From assembly GCF_019038415.1 (NCBI RefSeq), contig NZ_JAFKRG010000019.1, positions 1 to 64,000 on the forward strand: DNA of 64,000 nucleotides. The letters are read 5' to 3'. The stretch's first letter is position 1. Every line of letters begins with the position of its first letter. Position numbers and translations under genes: made by a program. The notes under the pieces are model-generated. The model did no database searches. It was not told the DNA's origin and saw nothing but the letters and a program-made list of their open reading frames with translations. The DNA is from Synechococcus sp. CCY 9618. GTDB taxonomy: Bacteria > Cyanobacteriota > Cyanobacteriia > PCC-6307 > Cyanobiaceae. Of the stretch, positions 10,244 through 17,867 are shown piece by piece.

Positions 10244-11104
10244 ATGCCCAGGGTTGCATCCTCCACAAGGGACGACTCTGATTTTCAGGGTTCCGGAGGC
10301 TCGGGTCTTCCGTCCCGGTCGTCCTCTTCGGACCAGGTTTCCGACCCTCAGCCCGCCGAACCGATCGCCACCCTCCTGGTCGTCGACGACGAGGCAGCCG
10401 TGCGACGGGTGTTGGTGATGCGCCTCCAGCTGGCCGGCTACCGGGTGCTCTGCGCCGAGGACGGCGAGGAGGCCCTGGCCCTGTTCCATCAGGAGCAGCC
10501 CGATCTGGTGGTGCTCGACGTCATGCTTCCCAAGCTGGACGGCTTCGCCGTCTGCCGGCGCCTGCGGGCAGAATCCTGCGTGCCGATCATCTTTCTTTCC
10601 GCCCTCGATGCCATCGCCGAGCGGGTGGCGGGCCTGGATCTGGGGGCCGACGACTATCTGCCCAAGCCCTTCAGCCCGAAGGAGCTCGAGGCCCGCATCG
10701 CCACCATCCTGCGCCGCATGGGCCGGGGGGCGGCCACGAGTGAACCCCGGGAACTTCCCACCGGCTCCGGCGTGCTGCGGGTGGGCGATCTGGTGGTGGA
10801 CACCAATCGCCGCCAGGTGACCCGCGAGGGCCAGCGCATTGCCCTCACCTACACCGAATTCAGCCTGCTCGAACTGCTGTTCCGCGAACCGGGCCGGGTG
10901 GTGCCCCGGGCCGAGATCCTCGAGCAGCTGTGGGGCTACCCGCCCCGCAGGGCCGCCGATCTGCGCGTGGTCGACGTCTACGTGGCCCGGCTGCGGGGCA
11001 AGCTCGAACCCGACCCGCGCAACCCCGAGCTGATTCTCACGGTGCGGGGCACGGGCTATGCCTCCCAGCGCATGGGTGAGGGGACCCTGGCCGCCGCCGG
11101 CTGA
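10244..11104 (+). CDS. OmpR/PhoB-family response regulator, RpaB/SrrA-like
   Basis: A 286-residue two-component regulator. The receiver domain (about residues 42-160) has VVDDE acidic residues, the phospho-acceptor Asp in VVLDVMLPKLDG and the conserved Lys in LPKPFSPKELEAR. The winged-helix domain has TYTEFSLLELLF and RVVDVYVARLRGKLEPDPRNPELILTVRGTGY, closest in feel to cyanobacterial RpaB rather than RpaA. The N-terminal 40 residues are Ser-rich and look disordered. ATG 10244 is preferred over ATG 10238 because AGGAG is 8 nt away from it but only 2 nt from the other. No histidine kinase is adjacent. Confidence 0.9.
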   Translation: MPRVASSTRDDSDFQGSGGSGLPSRSSSSDQVSDPQPAEPIATLLVVDDEAAVRRVLVMRLQLAGYRVLCAEDGEEALALFHQEQPDLVVLDVMLPKLDGFAVCRRLRAESCVPIIFLSALDAIAERVAGLDLGADDYLPKPFSPKELEARIATILRRMGRGAATSEPRELPTGSGVLRVGDLVVDTNRRQVTREGQRIALTYTEFSLLELLFREPGRVVPRAEILEQLWGYPPRRAADLRVVDVYVARLRGKLEPDPRNPELILTVRGTGYASQRMGEGTLAAAG

Positions 11105-11185
11105 GTCCATCTCCGTTGATCTTCCCTTCGCTGACCGGCCGGTCCTGCAGGATGGGCAGCGTCCTTCTCCTTCGCCCTGCCTGCC

Positions 11186-12706
11186 TTGTCGGATCTGCGT
11201 GAGACCCGTCTGGAGAAAGCCCGGACCCTGGAGGCCCTCGGTCGGGCTCCCTACGGCCTGGGCTTCGCCCCCAGCCACCGCACCGCCGATCTGCAGCAGG
11301 CCCATGCCGACCTGCCCAACGGGGAGGAGCGGGCGGTGCTGGTGGCGGTGGCCGGTCGGGTGATGACCCGGCGGGTGATGGGCAAGCTGGCCTTCTTCAC
11401 CATTGCCGACGAATCCGGTCCGATCCAGCTGTTCATCGAAAAGGCCACCCTGCAGGCGGCCCATCCCCACGACCCCGAGGCCTTCGCCCAGATCACTTCC
11501 CTGGTGGACAGCGGGGACTGGATCGGCGTGCACGGCAGCCTGCGCCGCACCGACCGGGGGGAGCTGTCAGTGAAGCTGACCGACTGGGTGATGCTCTCCA
11601 AGGCGCTCCAGCCCCTGCCCGACAAGTGGCACGGGCTGGCCGACGTGGAGAAGCGCTACCGCCAGCGCTATCTCGACCTGATCGTCTCCCCCCACACCCG
11701 CGAGACCTTCCGTCGCCGCGCCCGGCTGGTGAGCGCCATGCGCCGCTGGCTCGATGACCGCGGCTTCCTGGAAATCGAAACCCCCGTGCTGCAGACCGAA
11801 GCCGGTGGCGCCGACGCCCGCCCCTTCGCCACCCATCACAACGCCCTCGATCTGCCCCTCACCCTGCGCATCGCCACCGAGCTGCATCTCAAGCGTCTGG
11901 TGGTGGGGGGCTTTGAGAAGGTCTATGAGCTCGGCCGCATCTTCCGCAACGAAGGGATCAGCACCCGCCACAACCCCGAGTTCACGTCGGTGGAGATCTA
12001 CCAGGCCTTCGCCGACTATCACGACATGATGGACCTCACCGAGCAGCTGCTGGCGGCAGCCTGCCGGGAGGTCTGCGGTGACACCCGGATCAGCTACCAG
12101 GGAACGGCGATCGACCTCACCCCCCCCTGGCGGCGCGTGACCATGCATGAGCTGGTGGAACAGGCCACCGGACTCGATTTCAACACCTTCGCCGATCGCC
12201 CCCAGGCGGTCGCGGCCATGGAGGCCGCCGGACTGGCTGTGCCTGAAGCGGCCGACAGCGTCGGCCGGTTGCTGGTGGAAGCCTTCGAGCAGGCGGTGGA
12301 GGCCAGCCTGGAGCAGCCCACCTTCGTATTGGATTACCCGGTCGAGAATTCGCCCCTGGCCAGGGCCCACCGCAGCAAGCCCGGCCTGGTGGAGCGTTTC
12401 GAGCTGTTCATCGTCGGCCGCGAGACGGCCAATGCCTTCAGCGAGCTGATCGATCCGGTGGACCAGCGGGCCCGGCTCGAGCTGCAGCAGGAACGGCGCC
12501 AGGCGGGGGATCCGGAAGCCCAGACCGTGGACGAGGATTTTCTGCAGGCCCTCGAGGTGGGCATGCCCCCCACCGGTGGCCTCGGCATCGGCATCGACCG
12601 GCTGGCCATGCTGCTCACCGACAGCCCCTCGATCCGCGACGTGATCGCCTTCCCCCTGTTGCGACCCGAGGCCAGGGAGAGGCCCGCAACCGACGCAGTG
12701 AGATAA
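11186..12706 (+). CDS. lysS: Lysyl-tRNA synthetase, class II
   Basis: Charges tRNA-Lys. The 506-residue protein starts at a TTG ([18 protein letters not shown]). The N-terminal OB-fold anticodon-binding domain covers about residues 55-150. The class-II catalytic core has motif 2, [18 protein letters not shown], and motif 3, [27 protein letters not shown] marks the linker. The C-terminal tail after motif 3 is short. It follows the response regulator by 81 bp. Confidence 0.97.
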   Translation: MSDLRETRLEKARTLEALGRAPYGLGFAPSHRTADLQQAHADLPNGEERAVLVAVAGRVMTRRVMGKLAFFTIADESGPIQLFIEKATLQAAHPHDPEAFAQITSLVDSGDWIGVHGSLRRTDRGELSVKLTDWVMLSKALQPLPDKWHGLADVEKRYRQRYLDLIVSPHTRETFRRRARLVSAMRRWLDDRGFLEIETPVLQTEAGGADARPFATHHNALDLPLTLRIATELHLKRLVVGGFEKVYELGRIFRNEGISTRHNPEFTSVEIYQAFADYHDMMDLTEQLLAAACREVCGDTRISYQGTAIDLTPPWRRVTMHELVEQATGLDFNTFADRPQAVAAMEAAGLAVPEAADSVGRLLVEAFEQAVEASLEQPTFVLDYPVENSPLARAHRSKPGLVERFELFIVGRETANAFSELIDPVDQRARLELQQERRQAGDPEAQTVDEDFLQALEVGMPPTGGLGIGIDRLAMLLTDSPSIRDVIAFPLLRPEARERPATDAVR

Positions 12707-12745
12707 TGGTCCTCAGTAGGCATTTCCCCAGCCCGGGGCTCTCGT

Positions 12746-13009
12746 ATGAGTGGTGAGCGCGTCGGTTTTCGCTTCCAACACGCCGATGCGGTGGTGAAGC
12801 GCAATCCCCAGGGGCGATCACGCCGTGGCTGGGTCATGGAGCCGGTGGAGCAGACCACCAGCCGGGGCACCAAGATGCCTGCCTACCGCATCCGCTGGCG
12901 GGACAGCGAACGTCCGGAGATCGTGCTGCAGCACATGCTCATCGCCGACCCCGACCCCACCCCTCCGCCCGAGGGCGTGAGCCTGGTGCCGCCCGCCCCC
13001 AAGAAGTAG
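12746..13009 (+). CDS. Conserved small protein of unknown function
   Basis: An 87-residue soluble protein, MSGERVGFRFQHADAVVKR..., rich in Arg and with a Pro-rich C-terminus ending PPAPKK. I do not recognise a family. Its position 39 bp after lysS on the same strand suggests read-through from lysS. Codon use matches the neighbours, so it looks like a real gene rather than a shadow ORF. Confidence 0.65.
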   Translation: MSGERVGFRFQHADAVVKRNPQGRSRRGWVMEPVEQTTSRGTKMPAYRIRWRDSERPEIVLQHMLIADPDPTPPPEGVSLVPPAPKK

Positions 13010-13025
13010 AGGCGGGTCTCCCCCC

Positions 13026-13826
13026 TCAGATCCAGCCCCGCAGCCGGTAGGCCAGCAGCCCAAGGTGTTCGCGCATCGCTGTGGTGGTCAGCACCAGGGC
13101 TTCGGCGCTCGGGAGCACGCTGAGCAGGCTGCCGACCACTGTGGGCGTCCCGAAGGACTCCCTGCCGGGAAGCTGGAAGTCGCAGGCGACCGGGATGATC
13201 CGGATGTCGCCCGCTGCCCGCCTGAGGGTGGCGAAGGACCGGGGCAGGTGGGTGGCGCTGGTGACGAGCAGCAGCGAGGTCCAGCCCCGCCGCCGGGCCA
13301 CCTCCACAAGGGCCCGGCTCTCCTCGGCCGTGTTGCGCCCCTCCTCGCTGGTCACGATCCGGTCGGCCGGCACCCCCAGGCTGGTGGCGAGGACCTTGGC
13401 CAGAGCGGCTTCGCCGGCGGCAGGGTCGTTGGCCATGAACGTGACCCGGCCGCCGGTCACCAGCAGCCAGGGGGCCTTGCCCTCCCGCAGCAGGGCCACG
13501 GCACGCAGCAGCCGGTCGCCGGCTTCATTCACTTCCACTCCCTGGCGAGGGGGCAGGGCCGGCCGCAGGCCTCCCCCCAGTACCAGCACGGCATCCGCCC
13601 GGGGGATCGGGGCGGGGGTCATCCGGGCGGCCCTTTCCTCCAGGCCCCACACCAGCTGGCGGCTGAGCAGGGGTGTGGCGGCCAGCCACAGCAGGGCGAT
13701 GCCGGCCGCGGAGAGGGCGGGCCCCAGGCGGCGCTGCCGCGTCACCAGGCCGGCGATCTGCAGCAGCAGGGCCAGGCCGAGGGGGTAGAGGCCCAGGGGG
13801 AGAAGTTTCGAGAGCAGAAAACCCAT
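13026..13826 (-). CDS. YdcF/ElyC-like DUF218 protein
   Basis: A 266-residue protein with two N-terminal membrane helices (about residues 4-26 and 36-56) and a DUF218 domain: ADAVLVLGGGLRP, LVTGGRVTFM, IVTSEEGRNTAEES and LLVTSATHLPRSFATLRRAA. Relatives such as ElyC and SanA act at the envelope and influence peptidoglycan or lipid-carrier homeostasis. It is the last gene of the minus-strand egt run, 15 bp after the hercynine metabolism gene, but a functional link is not evident. Confidence 0.85.
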   Translation of the reverse strand: MGFLLSKLLPLGLYPLGLALLLQIAGLVTRQRRLGPALSAAGIALLWLAATPLLSRQLVWGLEERAARMTPAPIPRADAVLVLGGGLRPALPPRQGVEVNEAGDRLLRAVALLREGKAPWLLVTGGRVTFMANDPAAGEAALAKVLATSLGVPADRIVTSEEGRNTAEESRALVEVARRRGWTSLLLVTSATHLPRSFATLRRAAGDIRIIPVACDFQLPGRESFGTPTVVGSLLSVLPSAEALVLTTTAMREHLGLLAYRLRGWI

Positions 13827-13841
13827 CGGTCCGAAAGGGAT

Positions 13842-14327
13842 CTAGCGCTGCTGGCGCCGTTTGAGCTCCTGCAGCTCCTGCTGGGCCTCGAAACGGGCCC
13901 AGTCCGCTTCGAGGTCCGGCGTGGAGGCGGCGCGGGAATGGCGGAGGCGCACCAGCTCGGCCAGCTCCGCCTCCACGCCGGTGAAGCGCTGGCCCAGGTC
14001 GGCCAGGGCCTGCCAGCGGTGGCGCCCCTGGTTCATCAGGGTGGCCACATGGGCTTCGGCGCGGCCGGCCAGGGCCTCGGCTCCGGCGGCCCGGGCCCGG
14101 GCGATCCGTCCCTGCCACTGACGGATCTCATCGGCGAGCCTGAGCAGCTCCTGCCGCTGGTCCTCCGCCTGCTGGCGCAGCCTCACCCGCTCTCCCAGCA
14201 GCCTCTGCTGCCGCTCCCGGCCCTCCTGTTCCCTGAGCAGCTCCTCCTGCTGGGGATTGGTGCGCAGGAAGCCCTCCAGCTGCTGCTCCAGCCGCGCCTC
14301 CAGTTCCTCCAGCCAGCTGTTGCTCAT
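13842..14327 (-). CDS. Hercynine metabolism protein (TIGR04376-like coiled-coil)
   Basis: A 161-residue, highly charged, almost wholly helical protein (Glu/Arg/Gln heptads from about residue 4 to the end), predicted coiled coil. It matches the cyanobacterial genes that accompany egtB/egtD and are named only by context. It overlaps the preceding small gene by 4 bp (ATGA), so the two are translationally coupled. The biochemical role is unknown; a scaffold for EgtB/EgtD is a guess. Confidence 0.75.
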   Translation of the reverse strand: MSNSWLEELEARLEQQLEGFLRTNPQQEELLREQEGRERQQRLLGERVRLRQQAEDQRQELLRLADEIRQWQGRIARARAAGAEALAGRAEAHVATLMNQGRHRWQALADLGQRFTGVEAELAELVRLRHSRAASTPDLEADWARFEAQQELQELKRRQQR

Positions 14328-14560
14328 GGCAGCGGCTCACCGGGGGCGCGGGTGATCAGGGGCGCTTCGATCTCCTCCTGCAGGGGCGTGATGGCCGCCT
14401 CGCGGGAGCGGAGCAGCAGCTGGGTGAGCCGGGCGATGGCACCCTCGCCCAGGTCCTGTTCGCCGATGCGGTCGAAGGCCCGCCGGTACAGCCCCTCCAG
14501 TTCCTCGATCAGCCCTTCACGCACGCCCCGCATGGCCTGCCGTTGCTCCTCCCTGCTCAT
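14324..14560 (-). CDS. Hercynine metabolism small protein
   Basis: A 78-residue protein, MSREEQRQAMRGVREGLIEELE..., mainly helical and acidic/basic alternating. It corresponds to the small egt-linked protein found beside egtD in picocyanobacteria. ATGA overlaps at both ends (with egtD upstream and the coiled-coil gene downstream) tie it to the operon and fix the start. No catalytic motif is visible. Confidence 0.75.
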   Translation of the reverse strand: MSREEQRQAMRGVREGLIEELEGLYRRAFDRIGEQDLGEGAIARLTQLLLRSREAAITPLQEEIEAPLITRAPGEPLP

Positions 14561-15528
14561 GGCCCGCTTCGCTGGTCGTCCGAGTCTGCCTGCACCAGCA
14601 GATGCAGGGAGAGATCCCCGGCCGGATCGCTCCAGCGGTCCGCTCCCCGCCAGCCGGCCGCGGCGGCCAGTTCCAGGAAGGCCGCGGGACCGTACTTGTA
14701 GCTGTACTCGGTGATCAGCGGCTCCCCGGCCCTGAAGGGCCAGTGCCGCCCCGCCATCCGCACCTCCTGGTCGCGCTGGCTCACCAGGGCCATGGCGATG
14801 CGGCTCTGTGCGACGTCCCACCAGGCCCGGTAGCGGAAGTCGGCGGCCGAGAAGTCGCCGTCCAGATCGCGGTTGAGCCGGGTCAGCAGGTTGTGGGCGA
14901 AGGCCTCCGACCAGCCGGCCCGATCGTTGTAGGCCGCCTCCAGCCGCTCCACGGCTTTGGGCTGGTCGATGCCGATCAGCAGGCGGCTGTCCGGTCCGAG
15001 CAGCCGCCGGAACTGGCGCAGCAGGGCCAGGGCTCCGGGGGGATCGAAGTTGCCGAGGGAGCTGCCCGGATAGAAGCCCAGCCGCCGCTGCCCCTTGAGC
15101 ATGGGGTGGTCGGGCAGGTGATCCAGGTGGCTGTAGTCGCAGCAGATGCCCAGCACGGGCAGGTCGGGATGGCGCGCCTGCAGGGCGCGGCAGGCCGGGG
15201 CCAGATGGTCGGCGCTGATGTCGAGGGCCACGTAGGCGGCCGGCCCCAGGGCGCTCAGCAGGGGGCTGACCTTGCGGGCACTGCCCGCCCCGAACTCCAC
15301 CACCACCCCGGGCCCCAGGCCGGCCGCCATGGCGTCGGCCCGCGCCTCCAGCAGCGCCGTCTCGGTGCGGGTGAGCCCGTATTCCGGTTGTTCGCAGATG
15401 GCATCGAAAAGACGGGATCCCTCGGCGTCGTAGAGCAGCCAGGCCGGCAGCTGTTTCGGGCTGCGGCCCATGCCTTCGACCACCAGCCGGGCCATGTCGG
15501 CCGGTTCGGGATGGAGGTCGATCAGCAT
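14557..15528 (-). CDS. egtD: L-histidine N(alpha)-methyltransferase
   Basis: EgtD trimethylates histidine with three SAM to give hercynine, the first step of ergothioneine synthesis. The 323-residue protein has the SAM-binding motif VVEFGAGSARKVSPLLSAL, the YDAEGSRLFDAICEQPEYGLTR-type N-terminal family signature, and FYPGSSLGNFDP and TEYSYKYGPAAF, which in the family form the histidine pocket. Its start overlaps the egtB stop by 7 bp, and its stop overlaps the next gene by 4 bp. Confidence 0.95.
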   Translation of the reverse strand: MLIDLHPEPADMARLVVEGMGRSPKQLPAWLLYDAEGSRLFDAICEQPEYGLTRTETALLEARADAMAAGLGPGVVVEFGAGSARKVSPLLSALGPAAYVALDISADHLAPACRALQARHPDLPVLGICCDYSHLDHLPDHPMLKGQRRLGFYPGSSLGNFDPPGALALLRQFRRLLGPDSRLLIGIDQPKAVERLEAAYNDRAGWSEAFAHNLLTRLNRDLDGDFSAADFRYRAWWDVAQSRIAMALVSQRDQEVRMAGRHWPFRAGEPLITEYSYKYGPAAFLELAAAAGWRGADRWSDPAGDLSLHLLVQADSDDQRSGP

Positions 15529-16760
15529 GCGCCCGTGGCGCTGTCACGGGCCAGCCGCAGGCCGGCGGCCATCCAGCGGCTGTGGGGCGGGAAGAAATTG
15601 CGGTAGGTGGGGCGGGCGTGGCCCGCCGGGGTGAGGAAGCTGCTGCCGCGGAGCACGAACTGGGAGGTCATGAACTTGCCGTTGTATTCCCCCACCGCGC
15701 CGGGGGCGGGGAGGAAGCCGGGGTAGGGGCGGTAGGGGCTGGCCGTCCATTGCCACAGGGCGCCGAAGGCCCCGGGAAGCGGGTGGCCGTCGGGTGCGGC
15801 CGGTTCCGCCACCACCACCTCCCATTCCGCCTCGGTGGGCAGCCGGGCGTCGCTCCAGCGGGCGAAGGCATCGGCCTCGAACCAGCTGAGGTGGCGCACC
15901 GGCGAGCGGGGGTGGCGCGGCCGCCGGCCCGCCAGGGTGAACTCCCAGTCGCCGCGCCAGTAGCGCGGCCCGGTCCAGCCCCGCTCCTGCACCAGGGCCC
16001 AGCCCTCGCTCATCCACAGCTCCGGCCGCCGGTAGCCCTCATCGGCGATGAAGGCCGCGTAGTCGCCGTTGGTCACGAGCGCTTCGGCGATCGCGAAGGG
16101 CTCGAGCCACTGCCGGTGGCGAGGCCCCTCGTTGTCGAAGTGGAAGCCGCCGCCGGCGTGGCCGATCTCCACCAGGCCGCCGGGGTGGCGGCGCCAGCCT
16201 CCCTGAATGTCCGTCTCACCGGCACCGGAGGGTTCCTGCCCATAGGCGGGCTCCAGCGGGTTGCGGCTGAAGCCGTCGAGCAGGTCCATCAGCAGCAGTT
16301 CCTGGTGCTGCTGCTCGTGCTGCAGACCCAGTTCCATCAGCGCCAGCAGGGGCTCGGCCTCATCGGAGGGACGGCGATCCACGTCGTTCAGCAGCGCCTC
16401 CAGCCCGGCATCGACCCGATGGCGCCAGGCGAGCACCTCGGCGATGGTCGGGCGGGTCAGCAGGCCCCGCTCGGGCCGGGGATGGCGGCTGCCGATGGCT
16501 TCGTAATAGGAATTGAACAGGTGGCCCCAGCGGCGATCCGGCGTCTCGTGGCCGCGCAGATGGGGCTCCAGCAGGAAGGTCTCGAAGAACCAGGTGGTGT
16601 GCCCCAGATGCCATTTGGCGGGGCTGGCATCGGCCATGCCCTGCAGGCAGAGGTCCTCCGCTTCGAGGCCGGCGATCAGGTCCATGCTGTGCTGACGCAC
16701 CGCCTGCAGCCTGTGCCAGAGCTGGGTGATGTCCGCCGGGGAATGCGCCCTGGAGCCCAT
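15522..16760 (-). CDS. egtB: Hercynine oxygenase / sulfoxide synthase EgtB
   Basis: Non-haem iron enzyme that joins hercynine to a thiol (cysteine or gamma-glutamylcysteine) with O2 to form a sulfoxide. The N-terminal DinB-like domain supplies the iron ligands: KWHLGHTTWFFETF (His51/54) and QHEQQHQELLLMD (H148, H152). The C-terminal formylglycine-generating-enzyme fold shows LPTEAEWE, GALWQWTASPYRPYPGF and FVLRGSSFLTP. It is 412 residues long. First gene of the egt run. No egtA, egtC or C-S lyase gene lies in the window, so the sulfur donor cannot be inferred. Confidence 0.94.
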   Translation of the reverse strand: MGSRAHSPADITQLWHRLQAVRQHSMDLIAGLEAEDLCLQGMADASPAKWHLGHTTWFFETFLLEPHLRGHETPDRRWGHLFNSYYEAIGSRHPRPERGLLTRPTIAEVLAWRHRVDAGLEALLNDVDRRPSDEAEPLLALMELGLQHEQQHQELLLMDLLDGFSRNPLEPAYGQEPSGAGETDIQGGWRRHPGGLVEIGHAGGGFHFDNEGPRHRQWLEPFAIAEALVTNGDYAAFIADEGYRRPELWMSEGWALVQERGWTGPRYWRGDWEFTLAGRRPRHPRSPVRHLSWFEADAFARWSDARLPTEAEWEVVVAEPAAPDGHPLPGAFGALWQWTASPYRPYPGFLPAPGAVGEYNGKFMTSQFVLRGSSFLTPAGHARPTYRNFFPPHSRWMAAGLRLARDSATGAC

Positions 16761-16838
16761 GGGCCTGTCGTTCTCTGGGGCCGACCCTAGGGATGTTCCC
16801 TACGATCCGGCCACGCAGCCATGGAGAAGGCCAACCAC

Positions 16839-17867
16839 ATGGGCGCCCACAACGAAGGCAGCAGCACAGGGATCACCGAGGGCTTCAGCGGGGCTGTCGG
16901 ATCGACACCGCTGATCCGGCTGCATGGGCTCAGCGCGCTGACGGGTTGCGAGATCCTCGGCAAGGCGGAGTTCATGAACCCGGGGGGCTCGGTGAAGGAC
17001 CGGGCCGCCCTGGGAATCCTCCAGGAGGCGGAGGCCAGTGGCGCCCTCCAGCCGGGCGGCACGGTGGTGGAGGGCACCGCCGGCAACACCGGCATCGGCC
17101 TGACCCACCTCTGCAATGCGCGGGGCTATCGCTGCCTGATCGTGATCCCCGACACCCAGTCGGGTGAGAAGATCGGTCTGTTGCGCAGTCTCGGTGCCGA
17201 GGTGCGCACCGTGCCGGCCGTGCCCTACAGCGACCCGGCCAACTACGTACGCCTCTCCGGCCGGATCGCCGAGGACATCCCAGGCGCCCTCTGGGCCAAC
17301 CAGTTCGACAACCTGGCCAACCGCCGCGCCCATTACGGCAGCACCGGCCCGGAGATCTGGCAGCAGACGGCGGGCCGGGTGGATGCCTGGGTGGCGGCCA
17401 CCGGAACCGGGGGCACCTATGCCGGCGTGGCCCTCTACCTGAAGGAACGAAACCCGGCGGTCCGGTGCGTGCTGGCCGACCCCCACGGCAGCGCCCTCTA
17501 CAGCTGGGCCACCGACGGCAACCTGAAGAGTGAGGGTGGCTCGATCACCGAAGGCATCGGCAACAGCCGCGTCACCGCCAACCTCGAGGGGGCGCCGATC
17601 GACGATGCGGTGCGCATCGACGACCCCACGGCCCTGCGCACGATCTACGGCCTGCTCTGGCAGGAGGGTCTGTTCATGGGGGGGTCGGTGGGCATCAATG
17701 TGGCGGCGGCCGTCGAGACGGCCCGTCGCATGGGGCCGGGCCATCGCATCGTCACCGTGCTGTGCGACAGCGGCGACCGCTACCGCTCGCGCCTCTACGA
17801 CCATGATTGGCTCGCGGGCCGAGGCCTGCAGCAACCCCTGCGTTCCGGCCCGGCCCTGATTCCATGA
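16839..17867 (+). CDS. Cysteine synthase family protein (PLP-dependent)
   Basis: A beta-family PLP enzyme of about 342 residues. The Schiff-base Lys is in NPGGSVKDRAALGIL, the substrate loop is EGTAGNTGIGLTHL (the usual form is SGNTG), and the phosphate-binding loop is ATGTGGTYAGVA. It resembles O-acetylserine sulfhydrylase type A. ATG 16839 is preferred over 16821 because GGAGAAGG lies 8 nt upstream of it. It is divergent from egtB (78 bp) and could feed cysteine to ergothioneine synthesis; this is inference from position. It overlaps the next gene by 4 bp. Confidence 0.88.
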   Translation: MGAHNEGSSTGITEGFSGAVGSTPLIRLHGLSALTGCEILGKAEFMNPGGSVKDRAALGILQEAEASGALQPGGTVVEGTAGNTGIGLTHLCNARGYRCLIVIPDTQSGEKIGLLRSLGAEVRTVPAVPYSDPANYVRLSGRIAEDIPGALWANQFDNLANRRAHYGSTGPEIWQQTAGRVDAWVAATGTGGTYAGVALYLKERNPAVRCVLADPHGSALYSWATDGNLKSEGGSITEGIGNSRVTANLEGAPIDDAVRIDDPTALRTIYGLLWQEGLFMGGSVGINVAAAVETARRMGPGHRIVTVLCDSGDRYRSRLYDHDWLAGRGLQQPLRSGPALIP

